A stretch of 64,000 bases of DNA from Halopseudomonas pelagia (GCF_009497895.1 NZ_CP033116.1:3472001-3536000); one strand, 5' to 3'; positions 26,808 through 35,919 are shown, counted from the first letter of the stretch. The notes: a model not told the origin generated them from the letters alone. A program made the numbers and translations.

Positions 26808-29197
26808 AAACACCGACAAACTTCTGGACGAAGTTGGCGATCATGCTGGTACTCAGCGTGCTCGTCGGTGTGTTTTTCCTGGGCATTTTGCTGATGTCGT
26901 CACTTAATCTGACCTTCGCCCAGAACGCGATGGCCGACCTGCGCCAACAACAGATTTCCGATACCTTTTACGCCAACCTCAACCGCATCAACGCACACCA
27001 CCAGTTGATGGAGCAGAACACCGCCAACCTGGCGCATGCGGGTGAGATGCTCTATCGCGGCAGGCAGCAAAGCGATCGAAAGCAGCAGCTGGAGTACGGC
27101 TTGCAATCGGCTCTGACCAATATGCGCGAGGCCTACGGCGCAGAGATCTGGTATGGCAGCATTGACAACGTACAACAGCAACTCTCCGCTTATGGCTACC
27201 GCCACAACGGTGGGGTGCATATTCAGCCGGTGGAAAATCTGTATCACATTCAGGATTGGTACCGGCGAATTCTGCCCGAAGCCATGTCCGGTGACAGAAG
27301 TGCAGGCATGCCGGAGTTCTATTGGACCCCCGCCTACTACAAGGAACTGATTGATAACGTGGTGATCAGCCTCACCACTGCCATGCGTGATCCAGACGGC
27401 AACGTCATTGGCATGGCCTCCACCGATTGGCGTGCCGACGAGATCATCGGCCTGGTCAGCCGCGTCGAGGTCACCCCTGGCGCCTTTGCCTTTTTGCTCG
27501 ACAGCGAAAACCGCAACCTGTCCAGCCTGGCCGCCTCCAGCGACACACCGGACGCTCAGCAAAAGATCGACGCGGTGATCAACAGCGACCTGCACAGCAA
27601 ACTCACCGGCCCCTTGCCGCAATCAGCGATCATTTCCGGGCGCTTGCTGGTCGCACCGATGCAGACCATGGAACTGGGCATCAACGACGAAGCACATGCA
27701 CTGTTTTTCAGCCGCACACAAGCCGGGATGATTTTCGGTGTTGGCGTACCCCAGGCGGAGATCGACGCCGTCCTTCTGCCGATGCGCGAGAGCAACCTGA
27801 AAATTGTCGGACTGGTCAGTGCACTCACGCTGGGACTATCCGGCATCATCTTGCTGTTCGTTGCCAACTTGCTCAACCGAGTGCACGTACTGCACACCGA
27901 TACCCTGACGCAATTACCCAACCGTGAGAAATTGCTGCTGGATCTGGGCAAGGCCAATTCCGGCACGCTGTTGTTGGTTAACATTGATTCGTTCAAGGAG
28001 ATCAACGACTTCTACGGCCATCAGTGCGGCGACCACGTCATCAGCGAACTGGCAAGCGCGCTGCAGAGCTTCCTCAGCGACCACCCGTCCTGGTCCGCCA
28101 GTCGGCTGTATCGCATGCCTGCCGACGAGCTGGCGATCTGGGTACCGGAAAGCCGCGACACTGCCACGCTGAATCAATTGACCACTGAGTTGCAGGAGTT
28201 TGTCGGCGGCCTGTCATTCACCTGGCTCGACCATCGCATTCCGATGAACGTGACCCTCGGCGTTTCAACCAGCCTGCAGCCTGACGGCACGGAGCAAGCT
28301 GACGGGCGACTGCTGACTTCGGCCAATATCGCCTTGAAGTCTGCTCGGCAGAACAAGGTCAGTTGCCAGATTTACGATCCCGACCAGAAAACCCGTGAAA
28401 GCTATGAACACAATCTGCTCTGGGCCAACCGCCTGAAGAAGGCCCTGGATGAAGGCCGCATCGTGCCGTTTTTCCAGCCAATTCTGGATTTGAAAACCGG
28501 CCGTATCGACAAATTCGAGTGCCTGGCCAGGATGATTGATGAAGACGGCCAACCAGTCAGCCCGATTGAATTTCTCGCCGTGGCGAAGAAAATACGCCTC
28601 TACCGCTATATCACCCGCACCATGGTTCAGCAGTGCTTCAGCCGCTTCGCTGACAACGACTACGAGTTTTCCTTGAACCTGTCCTGCGAAGATCTGCTCG
28701 ACCCCGAGCTGATGACCTTTATCGTCAACAGCTTGGAACAAAGCAATATCGCACCGCGGGTCATTTTCGAAATTCTCGAGTCCGAAGGTATCGAAAACTA
28801 TTCAGCCGTCCGCCAGTTCATTGACCGCGTGAAAGAGCTCGGCTGCCGCATCGCGATTGATGATTTCGGTACCGGCTATTCCAACTTCGAGCATTTGCTG
28901 CGCTTGAACGTGGACATCATCAAGATCGACGGCACCTTGGTCAAACATCTGGATACCGACCCTGTTGCCTACAGCGTAGCCCGCGGTATTCAGCAATTCG
29001 CTGCCGGACTGGGCATGCAGACAGTCGCTGAGTACGTACATAGTTCGGCCATTCTGGACAAGGTGCAATTACTGAATATCGATTTCGCCCAGGGTTATCA
29101 TGTGGGCAAGCCACTGGCAACGCTGGTAACGGATAATGACAATAGCCTGGTCAGCGCTCAGGTGCTGCGCTTCAACAATCGCGCCAGCAGCCTCTAG
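26798..29197 (+). CDS. Membrane dCACHE-GGDEF(degenerate)-EAL protein, copy 2
   Basis: The 799-residue paralogue of the protein encoded at 22961-25321, with the same order: membrane helix (about 13-37), dCACHE-like periplasmic domain (IQDWYRRIL ... FYWTPAYYKEL ... STDWRADEIIGLVSRV), second helix near 340-365, degenerate GGDEF (PADEL again) and EAL (ECL, NLSCED, FEILESEG, IDDFGTGYSNFEHL, IKIDG, TVAEY). The EAL domains are almost the same word for word, while the sensor domains differ more: Arg in TRDWY is Gln here. It overlaps the Sel1 lipoprotein gene by 10 bases. It probably hydrolyses c-di-GMP, with the cyclase domain reduced to a regulatory role. Confidence 0.87.
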   Translation: MGLKTPTNFWTKLAIMLVLSVLVGVFFLGILLMSSLNLTFAQNAMADLRQQQISDTFYANLNRINAHHQLMEQNTANLAHAGEMLYRGRQQSDRKQQLEYGLQSALTNMREAYGAEIWYGSIDNVQQQLSAYGYRHNGGVHIQPVENLYHIQDWYRRILPEAMSGDRSAGMPEFYWTPAYYKELIDNVVISLTTAMRDPDGNVIGMASTDWRADEIIGLVSRVEVTPGAFAFLLDSENRNLSSLAASSDTPDAQQKIDAVINSDLHSKLTGPLPQSAIISGRLLVAPMQTMELGINDEAHALFFSRTQAGMIFGVGVPQAEIDAVLLPMRESNLKIVGLVSALTLGLSGIILLFVANLLNRVHVLHTDTLTQLPNREKLLLDLGKANSGTLLLVNIDSFKEINDFYGHQCGDHVISELASALQSFLSDHPSWSASRLYRMPADELAIWVPESRDTATLNQLTTELQEFVGGLSFTWLDHRIPMNVTLGVSTSLQPDGTEQADGRLLTSANIALKSARQNKVSCQIYDPDQKTRESYEHNLLWANRLKKALDEGRIVPFFQPILDLKTGRIDKFECLARMIDEDGQPVSPIEFLAVAKKIRLYRYITRTMVQQCFSRFADNDYEFSLNLSCEDLLDPELMTFIVNSLEQSNIAPRVIFEILESEGIENYSAVRQFIDRVKELGCRIAIDDFGTGYSNFEHLLRLNVDIIKIDGTLVKHLDTDPVAYSVARGIQQFAAGLGMQTVAEYVHSSAILDKVQLLNIDFAQGYHVGKPLATLVTDNDNSLVSAQVLRFNNRASSL

Positions 29198-29246
29198 GAG
29201 CTGACCGACCTCCACCAGGCTCACGACTTGAACCAGTAGAGCAGCT

Positions 29247-29684
29247 TCAGCGGTAGATGATATCGCTGCGCATAGGCGCCAGGCGTGCCAGAAGCCGATT
29301 TTGTGCGGTGACCGGCAGATCCAGATCCTGCATCGCGTCGATCAGATCCTCCACCAGGGCATTGAAATCGGCCTCGGTCAGATTCAGGCCCGTGTGGCTG
29401 TCACGCATACTGTCGCCGGTGTACTCGCAGGGGCCACCGCTTTCCACACAGAACTGTTCGATCAGCTTCTGATTAAGCCGGTCGATGTCGGTTTCTGCAA
29501 AATGGCCGACGATCTGCGGGTTGTCAGCAATATTGATCAGCAGACCTTCGACAATCCGCTCTATCCCGGACTCGCCACCCAGCGCCTGATACAAACTGTC
29601 ATCGGCGACCGGTGCCGTTGAGGCACAGCCCGAGAGTCCCAAGGACAAAGTCAGTATGGCCAAACGACGCGGCAAAGAATGCAT
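29247..29684 (-). CDS. Lipoprotein truncated haemoglobin (group 1 type)
   Basis: The 145-residue protein has a lipobox LSGC at Cys20 followed by a group 1 truncated globin: SLYQALGGESGIERIVEGLL, NPQIVGHFAETDIDRLNQKLIEQF, CEYTG and MRDSHTGLNLTEADF with the proximal haem His97. Truncated globins are usually cytoplasmic; this one is exported and lipid-anchored. It starts 7 bases after the DUF3034 stop and so belongs to the copper-protein/EAL/DUF3034 unit. Possible roles are O2, NO or haem handling in the periplasm; that is inference. The ribosome site GAGGTG precedes the ATG. Confidence 0.85.
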   Translation of the reverse strand: MHSLPRRLAILTLSLGLSGCASTAPVADDSLYQALGGESGIERIVEGLLINIADNPQIVGHFAETDIDRLNQKLIEQFCVESGGPCEYTGDSMRDSHTGLNLTEADFNALVEDLIDAMQDLDLPVTAQNRLLARLAPMRSDIIYR

Positions 29685-29691
29685 AAGCACC

Positions 29692-30555
29692 TCAGTAGCT
29701 CAACTGCATGGACAGATACACGCCAGTCTGGTTATCCAGCGTGGCGATCTCGCCCAGGTCAGCCCAGGCGGCGACCAGGGCGAGACGCTTGCTGGGGAAA
29801 TAGCCGACGAATACATCCTGCCAGTCACTTTCTCCGGCAAATGAGAGGTTATCGGGCTTTTCGCGGTACTCCACCCCCAGCACCCACTGCGGGCTCAGCA
29901 GGACAGCCACTCCGCCCTCCTTGAGCAAACTGCGTGCATCGCGCCGGTCACCGCCAAAGCCCAGCAAGCCGGTCTCGTTGGCCCGGCTATAGCGTAAGGT
30001 GCCGTTGACCAGCAGGTTGTAGCCAAAGGCCCCTCCCAGCACCAGCCTGCTGGCCGCCAGATACGCCTCGGTATCACTGTCACGCCGCGCGCCTACTGCT
30101 TCGGGAATGGCAAAATTGGTTTGCCGCTTGTATTGCATGCCCAGCGCCACCTGCGGCAACTGGTCGTAGACCAGATCGCCGAACAGGCGCACCTTGGCGC
30201 CCACGACGTCCTGATTCAAACTGCTCTCAGGTAGCCCGGCGACCTTGCTCAAAGTGCTTATATCCAACCGCTGGCGAGCCAGAGACAGCTCAATCCGATT
30301 GGCATAGCTGAAGTTCAGGCCAGCGGTATCCAGCCGATAATCGGCGGTCTGTACTCGCGTGGCGAAAACATTCCCGCCCCACTCATCGCGGGTTCCGTAG
30401 CCAGCCAACACCGCCCAGGGCACCAGGCCGCCGCCAGCAGCGCCTTCGATCATGGTGGCGCCACCAGTAGCCAGCAATCGCCCGCCCGGGCTGTTCTCAG
30501 CCTGCGCCGCAATAGAACTCAGGCCGAGCGCCAGCAATAACCAGGAGCCTTTCAT
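29692..30555 (-). CDS. DUF3034 family outer-membrane-type protein
   Basis: The 287-residue protein has a signal peptide (MKGSWLLLALGLSSIAAQA, cleaved before ENSPGG). Its body is a run of alternating amphipathic strands and it ends in an aromatic residue (YLSMQLSY), as outer-membrane barrels do. Family features are the Gly-rich start GGRLLATGGATMIEGAAGGGLVPWAVLAGYG and the strand turns with paired charged residues. Function is unknown. The ATG overlaps the stop of the upstream EAL gene (TGATG), so expression is coupled. Confidence 0.85.
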   Translation of the reverse strand: MKGSWLLLALGLSSIAAQAENSPGGRLLATGGATMIEGAAGGGLVPWAVLAGYGTRDEWGGNVFATRVQTADYRLDTAGLNFSYANRIELSLARQRLDISTLSKVAGLPESSLNQDVVGAKVRLFGDLVYDQLPQVALGMQYKRQTNFAIPEAVGARRDSDTEAYLAASRLVLGGAFGYNLLVNGTLRYSRANETGLLGFGGDRRDARSLLKEGGVAVLLSPQWVLGVEYREKPDNLSFAGESDWQDVFVGYFPSKRLALVAAWADLGEIATLDNQTGVYLSMQLSY

Positions 30556-32864
30556 CAACTGCTGCCCTCTACATCCGTTGTTTGTTGGCTGACCAGCCAG
30601 CCTTCCAGCGCTGCGGCCGTCACCGGGCGGCTGATAAAGTAGCCCTGCACGGTGTCACAACCCAAGGTGCGCAGCCACTCCAGGCTCACTGCATTTTCCA
30701 CCCCTTCGGCAACCACGCGCAGGCCCATGTTGTGGGCCAGCTCTATGGTTGATTTAACGATTACCGCGTCACCGCTGCCCTCGGCGAGGTCGAGCACGAA
30801 GGATTTGTCGATTTTCAGATCCTGCACCGGCAAGCTCTTCAAGGTTGCAAGCGACGAGTAACCGGTACCGTAGTCGTCCACTGCCAGGCTGAACCCCAGC
30901 TCGCGCAAGCGCACCAGGCTGCGCATGCTTTGCACCGGATCGCGCATCAACGCGCTCTCGGTGATTTCAAAGGACAGGTAGCCCGGAGGGATGTCCTGGG
31001 CTTGAAGGATCATGGCGATGCACTCGGGGAAGCTCTCGTCATCCAGATCCAGTGCCGAAATATTCATTGCCACCTGCAAGTGGATGTCCCGGTCTATCCA
31101 GTCGCGCAGCTGTGAGACTATCGCTGCCAGCATCCACTGCGTGAGCTTGTGAATACTGCCGGTCTGCTCGGCGAGCAGGATGAACTCGTCCGGCGCTATG
31201 GATCCCAGCTCGGAGTGCTGCCAACGCATCAATGCTTCTACCTGCGTCACCTGCCCGCTGCGCAAGTCCAGCTTGGGCTGGTAGACGACAGCCAGCTCCC
31301 TCATCTGAGGGGCAAAATGGATATCGCGGATCAACCGCATGCGGCGCATATAGTCTTCATCACGCTGCGCCTGGTACACCGCAATGCGTTCCGGCCCAGG
31401 CTGTGCATCGGCCGCCGCGATGCCTACCTGGCGAAGTAATTCATCGGCGTTCGCGCTATGACGTGGCCACTCGACCACACCCGCGAGCCAGGTCAAGGTC
31501 ATCTTCACGCCATCCACACGCAGCGGCGCGCTTAGCTGGGTTATTAGAGCGTCGGTGGTGACGACAGCCTGATCCAGCTCCTGGCCGTTGAGCACCATGT
31601 AAAAGCCCTGCCCCGGGCAATAAGACAGCAGGCTATTGGCTGGTACGCAGTCATGCAATCGCTCTGCTGAGAAACCAATAACCTGGTCATGAACGTGTTG
31701 CCCGCGCGCTTTGAGCACATCTTCTTCGCCGGCAATAAATAGCATCACCAATACGCCTGACTGCTGGCTTGCTAATGCATCAGCCAGGCGCTCGCGGGTC
31801 TTGGCCAGATTTCCCAGCCCGGTCAGCGGGTCGTGGTAGGCATTGTGCGTCAACTGCCGTTCGCGCTCGGCAATCTCCTGGCGCATGGTGTCGATACTGC
31901 TGGCCAGGCGTCCCAGTTCATCTGCGCGGGGCAGATGCACTGTACTGGCATAGTCACCCTGGCCAATGCGTCTTGCCGCATCGGCCAGCACCCGGACCGG
32001 CCGCGAAAGACTGCCCGCCATGGCGTAGGCCGCCAAGGATGAGAGCCCTAGTGCCACCAGGGTAACGATGATCAGTTGCCGTTTCAGCTCGTCAAACACC
32101 GCCAGCGCTTCGCTCAGCGAGCTCAGTAGTTCAGCTTTGACGCGATAACCGTCCTGCTCCAGCAGGACGATGCGAGTGGATAAAAAAGCGTCTTTCGCTA
32201 CCTGCTGTACGGATAGCCCAGCGCCGCCGTTATCCATTGAGGAGTCGTAGCTAGCCAGCGTGCTGACGCGGTCCAGGGGCTGACCATCGCGCATGGCGAC
32301 AAAGCTGACCTCCAAGCCGCTCAGGTGCTTCATTTCTTCAGCCAACTCAGCATCCAGACGAAAAGCCATGGCTACTTGACCGATCAGCACTGGCGCCATC
32401 ACCAAGGCTTCCACCAACAAATAGGCGTGTTCATCGATAATCGCGATCAAGGCGTTGTTGTTAAGTTGCTGCGCGGCGCTCAATCGCACCGGCTCACCCA
32501 CCGTTGGCGTTCGACTTGAAACCTTGATAACGCCTTCGGCGTCGAGAAACAACGCCTCGTCAGCGCCTATTCGGCTAGCCTGATTAAGCAGCGCAGAGCG
32601 AATGGTTGGCAGATCCCCAGAGGCCACAGCCTGTTTGAAACCATAGTCGGCGACTAACACTGCGGTAGCACTGGACAACTCCTCCGCCTGCATCTCCAAA
32701 ATCCGACTGAAGACGTTTGCACCCAACTCCAGCTGCTTGTGCGCCTGACGCCCGGCAAAAATATCCGTGGCGCTGTACACCGCGACAAACACGGCACCCA
32801 GCACGACAACCAACAATCCCATCAAGAGCAGAATCAGCCGGCTACGTAGCTGCTTAATACGCAT
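30555..32864 (-). CDS. Membrane sensor-HAMP-GGDEF(degenerate)-EAL protein
   Basis: The 769-residue inner-membrane protein: helix 1 (about 9-32), periplasmic double-CACHE-like sensor (33-260; LFLDAEGVIKVSSRTPTVGEPV), helix 2 (about 263-283), HAMP (285-335), a degraded GGDEF domain (HDPLTGLGNLAKT, with CPGQGFYM in place of the GGDEF loop) and a complete EAL domain: VEALMRWQH, AMNIS, FEITESALM, VDDYGTGYSSL, DLKIDKSF, VAEGVEN. A c-di-GMP phosphodiesterase without cyclase activity is the best reading. It overlaps the copper-protein gene upstream by 11 bases and DUF3034 downstream by 1. Confidence 0.9.
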   Translation of the reverse strand: MRIKQLRSRLILLLMGLLVVVLGAVFVAVYSATDIFAGRQAHKQLELGANVFSRILEMQAEELSSATAVLVADYGFKQAVASGDLPTIRSALLNQASRIGADEALFLDAEGVIKVSSRTPTVGEPVRLSAAQQLNNNALIAIIDEHAYLLVEALVMAPVLIGQVAMAFRLDAELAEEMKHLSGLEVSFVAMRDGQPLDRVSTLASYDSSMDNGGAGLSVQQVAKDAFLSTRIVLLEQDGYRVKAELLSSLSEALAVFDELKRQLIIVTLVALGLSSLAAYAMAGSLSRPVRVLADAARRIGQGDYASTVHLPRADELGRLASSIDTMRQEIAERERQLTHNAYHDPLTGLGNLAKTRERLADALASQQSGVLVMLFIAGEEDVLKARGQHVHDQVIGFSAERLHDCVPANSLLSYCPGQGFYMVLNGQELDQAVVTTDALITQLSAPLRVDGVKMTLTWLAGVVEWPRHSANADELLRQVGIAAADAQPGPERIAVYQAQRDEDYMRRMRLIRDIHFAPQMRELAVVYQPKLDLRSGQVTQVEALMRWQHSELGSIAPDEFILLAEQTGSIHKLTQWMLAAIVSQLRDWIDRDIHLQVAMNISALDLDDESFPECIAMILQAQDIPPGYLSFEITESALMRDPVQSMRSLVRLRELGFSLAVDDYGTGYSSLATLKSLPVQDLKIDKSFVLDLAEGSGDAVIVKSTIELAHNMGLRVVAEGVENAVSLEWLRTLGCDTVQGYFISRPVTAAALEGWLVSQQTTDVEGSS

Positions 32865-33516
32865 GTTGCTCTGCAGCCTTGCGGAAGCGCTGTTGCAGCG
32901 GTGAAAGGGGTTTTTCCACAGCTACCGGCGTCGAGGCCACCGGCAACGTCAGTTGCGCGGTCAATTGCAGGTCAAGTTCGCCCACGCTCACAGGAGCCGC
33001 TTCACCCAGGCTGGGATGCCACCAGGAGACGGGCCAGTTGCCGCCGGGCAATTGGCTGGCATCGAGCTGGCCCTGGGCATCACTGACGTCATACCAAGGG
33101 CTGTCGGTGATCAGAATATAGCCGACCATGGAGTCATGGATATTGCACCCCAGCACCACCAGGCCGGGCTGCTCGAAGGCCACCGGAGGGGCGTCGGTAC
33201 CTTTGAACAGGCGTAACTCGAAGCGCTTGGCGGCAGAGAAAGAATAAACGTGGTGGCGCACATCGTCACTATTGGGAAAATCCACCCGGCTGCCGGTACC
33301 TACAGCCAGCACGCGCGGCTGAAACTGCATATCTATCTGGTCCATGACCGCGGGAGCGGCTGGCTTGGGAGCGACCCCATCCACTAGAATGACTACGTCA
33401 CTCAGTACGTTGCCTTGTTCGTCGAGCAATTTCAGCGCACTGGCCGAACTCGGAAGACCTATCAGACAAACAGCCATCACCACTGCATTCAAAGCCTGAT
33501 ACCTTGATCTCTGCAT
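32854..33516 (-). CDS. Periplasmic cupredoxin-like (blue copper) protein
   Basis: The 220-residue protein has a signal peptide (cleaved near SSASA-LKL) and a plastocyanin-like domain with a full type 1 copper ligand set: His in DVRHHVYSF (88 or 89), Cys124, His127 and Met130 in LGCNIHDSMVGY. Databases tend to call this family methylamine utilisation protein, but no methylamine genes are present here. It is the first gene of a unit continuing into the EAL protein, DUF3034 and the lipoprotein globin, so it may present copper or redox state to the EAL sensor domain. The tail (about 190-220) is rich in Pro, Gln and Arg. Confidence 0.88.
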   Translation of the reverse strand: MQRSRYQALNAVVMAVCLIGLPSSASALKLLDEQGNVLSDVVILVDGVAPKPAAPAVMDQIDMQFQPRVLAVGTGSRVDFPNSDDVRHHVYSFSAAKRFELRLFKGTDAPPVAFEQPGLVVLGCNIHDSMVGYILITDSPWYDVSDAQGQLDASQLPGGNWPVSWWHPSLGEAAPVSVGELDLQLTAQLTLPVASTPVAVEKPLSPLQQRFRKAAEQHAY

Positions 33517-33647
33517 AACTACTCCGATAAGCAGACAGGTACATCGGATGCATTCGGTCGCGCCATGTAGGCCAGCCCGTTCGGGTAGGCGACCGGATGT
33601 TTAGTCGTTAGCATAACGCCATTACTTAATTCTGTGCAGGAGTACTT

Positions 33648-34658
33648 ATGTCGAGCCGTGCCATTCCCCTTTCCGTGCTGGATCTATGCCCGGTGCCGCA
33701 AGGTTCCACACCTGCTCAGGCGCTGCACAATGCGCTTTCCCTGGCCAGGCACGTGGAAGCCATCGGCTACAAGCGCTACTGGGTCGCCGAACACCATAAT
33801 ATGACCGGAATCGCCAGCGCGGCGACTTCCGTGGTGATGGGCTACCTCGCGGGCGGCACTCAGACCCTGCGCATCGGCTCAGGCGGCATCATGTTGCCCA
33901 ATCACGCTCCGCTGCAGATTGCCGAGCAGTTCGGTACTTTGGAGTCCCTTTATCCCGGGCGGATAGATCTCGGCCTGGGTCGTGCGCCCGGCACAGATCA
34001 GGCCACCGCTCAGGCCCTGCGCCACGGCCGCGGCGACGGTTCGGACTTTCCACAAATGCTCGACGAGCTGCGCCGGCTGTTTGCCGAACCGAAGCCCGGT
34101 CAGCGTTTGCGTGCTGTACCCGGTGCCGGTTTGGCCGTGCCGATCTGGCTGCTTGGCTCGAGTACCTTCAGCGCGCAGTTGGCTGGCCAGCTAGGGCTGC
34201 CCTTCGCGTTTGCTGGACAATTTTCTCCCGATTACCTGCATGCCGCGTTGAGCGCCTATCGTGACAGTTTCCAGCCCAGCGCCGAGCTGGAGAAACCGCA
34301 TGCAATGCTCGGCATCAATGCCTATGTGGCTGAGAGCCGTGAGCAGGCGCACTTTCTTGCCAGCTCCCACCAACAGGCGTTTCTCAACCTGATTCGTGGT
34401 ACGCCAGGGCCTATGCCGCCACCGGTGGAAGACATGAGCGAGCTCTGGCTGCCGCATGAAAAACATCAGGTAATGTCTACGCTGGCCGGCACACTGATCG
34501 GCGACGAGCAAGCAGTGGCCGAGCAGTTAGCCGATCTGCTGGAACGTACCGGCGCAAATGAGCTTATTGTCAGCAGCTCAATCTTTGACCAGAGCTTGCG
34601 CAAAGACAGCTACAGCCGCCTGATTCAAGCCGCCAGGAGCGTTGGCAGCGACGTTTAG
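33648..34658 (+). CDS. LLM-class flavin-dependent oxidoreductase
   Basis: The 336-residue luciferase-like monooxygenase family protein of the group 1 type (YhbW/MsnO8-like). Diagnostic stretches are [43 protein letters not shown] and [41 protein letters not shown] also fits. It is likely FMN-dependent and cytoplasmic; the substrate cannot be told. The ribosome site AGGAG lies 7 bases before the ATG. It stands alone, divergent from the copper-protein gene and upstream of a tRNA gene. Confidence 0.88.
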   Translation: MSSRAIPLSVLDLCPVPQGSTPAQALHNALSLARHVEAIGYKRYWVAEHHNMTGIASAATSVVMGYLAGGTQTLRIGSGGIMLPNHAPLQIAEQFGTLESLYPGRIDLGLGRAPGTDQATAQALRHGRGDGSDFPQMLDELRRLFAEPKPGQRLRAVPGAGLAVPIWLLGSSTFSAQLAGQLGLPFAFAGQFSPDYLHAALSAYRDSFQPSAELEKPHAMLGINAYVAESREQAHFLASSHQQAFLNLIRGTPGPMPPPVEDMSELWLPHEKHQVMSTLAGTLIGDEQAVAEQLADLLERTGANELIVSSSIFDQSLRKDSYSRLIQAARSVGSDV

Positions 34659-34717
34659 AAAAATAACTTCTGAAGGTGTTTGCCGAACCCTGAGCAACTG
34701 CTTAGAATGCGCAGCAC

Positions 34718-34791
34718 GCGGGTGTAGCTCAATGGTAGAGCAGAAGCTTCCCAAGCTTACGACGAGGGTTCGATTCCCTTCACCCGCTCCA
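34718..34791 (+). tRNA. tRNA-Gly (anticodon CCC)
   Basis: A 74-base cloverleaf with encoded CCA. The acceptor stem GCGGGTG pairs with CACCCGC, the D arm is GCTC-AATGGTA-GAGC, the anticodon loop TTCCCAA gives CCC, and the T arm is GAGGG-TTCGATT-CCCTT. The outermost anticodon-stem pair looks mismatched (G-A). I saw no clear terminator after it; the following 250 bases to the glutathione transferase hold only short hairpins (for example GTGCG-TTGG-CGCAC) and no gene. Confidence 0.93.
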
Positions 34792-35044
34792 CTTCTTACC
34801 CGCTGCGCTCTTGTAGCTTCCCTGTAACTCCTGCTCCACCTTGAATCAGAGTTACGCGTGCTATCTTTCTATAGTGTCGCGCACTTCACGCCGGTTTGAT
34901 CTCATGCAGTTGCTCCGCCGGCACCGCAGGCCGGTGAGTGATCGTGCGTTGGCGCACGAGTTGGGGGCGTCCTTGCGCACGCCGCACCGGGATGGAAGCC
35001 GATATCCCGGTCACTAACCCAGCCCATCGTCCCCGGAGGTCAGC

Positions 35045-35665
35045 ATGAGTAAGGATCTTGTGTTCTACACCAACCCCCAATCGCGTGGCGGTATCGTGCA
35101 TTGGATGCTCGAAGAACTTGGCGTGCCCTATAAGGTCGAGTATCTGGAATATGGCACTTCGATGAAGTCGCCTGAATATCTGGCAGTTAACCCTATGGGT
35201 AAGGTGCCCGCTATCCGTCATGGCGACGTAATTGTTACTGAAACTGCTGCCATTTGTGCCTATCTGGCCGACGTTTTTCCCGAGGCAGGTCTGAAACCTG
35301 AGGGTGACGCACTCGGGCCCTACTACCGCTGGCTGTTTTTTGTTGCCGGGCCCTTCGAGGCCGCCGTCGGGCTGCGGGCCTGTAATGTGAACCTCAATGC
35401 CGAGCAGGAAATGCAGCTCGGCTGCGGACGCCTGGAAAGGGTCACGGACGTGCTAGCCGATGCGGTGCGTGGCCGCCAGTACATTGCCGGGGAGCGTTTC
35501 TCAGCAGCGGATGTTTATGTTGGCGCGCATATCGGCTGGGGCATGCTGTTTGGCACGCTGGAAAAGCGCCCGGAATTTGTCGAGTACTGGAGCGGGTTAC
35601 AGGGCCGCCCGGCCAATCGGCGCAGCGAAGAACTGGCTGAAAAAGCCATGTCCAGAAAGGCATAA
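35045..35665 (+). CDS. Glutathione S-transferase family protein
   Basis: The 206-residue two-domain protein has an N-terminal thioredoxin-like glutathione-binding domain (LVFYTNPQSRGGIVHWMLEELGVPY, the cis-Pro region GKVPAIRHGD and VTETAAICAYLAD) and a helical C-terminal domain with the GST motif FSAADVYVGAHIGW. Ser in NPQSRGG is the likely glutathione-activating residue. The ribosome site CGGAGG is clear. Its substrate is unknown; it stands as a single gene. Confidence 0.9.
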   Translation: MSKDLVFYTNPQSRGGIVHWMLEELGVPYKVEYLEYGTSMKSPEYLAVNPMGKVPAIRHGDVIVTETAAICAYLADVFPEAGLKPEGDALGPYYRWLFFVAGPFEAAVGLRACNVNLNAEQEMQLGCGRLERVTDVLADAVRGRQYIAGERFSAADVYVGAHIGWGMLFGTLEKRPEFVEYWSGLQGRPANRRSEELAEKAMSRKA

Positions 35666-35706
35666 ATCTGGGTAATAGCGCTGATATGTAACCACGTGCA
35701 TCCCGC

Positions 35707-35730
35707 GCTGGCAGCTTGCCAAGCGCCAGC
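35707..35730. other. Hairpin after the glutathione transferase gene
   Basis: GCTGGC and GCCAGC arms enclose an inner GCTT/AAGC stem with one bulged A. There is no T-run, so termination is only a possibility. The rest of the 254-base gap to the haem oxygenase gene shows no other clear element. Confidence 0.35.
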
Positions 35731-35919
35731 CCAGCGTGCCTTAGCACCTATTAACAGGGGCAGTCCTGGCTGCCCTTCCTTCATAACGAAGATGAACTTT
35801 TGCCCCGCCGGACATTCTTAATAGTTATAGGAAAGTAAAAATCCAACCCTGGTAACGCCGAGTTGGCTGTGTGAAAACAGCAAGTATGAGAGAGGCCGAG
35901 AATCGATCAGAAGGACTTG

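Noticed and set aside
32854..33516. Cupredoxin as a methylamine-utilisation protein
   Set aside because: No methylamine dehydrogenase or related genes are present, so the database-style name is not supported by context.
34718..34791. tRNA gene as an integration site for a genomic island
   Set aside because: No integrase and no duplicated tRNA 3' end were seen in the flanking sequence of this window.
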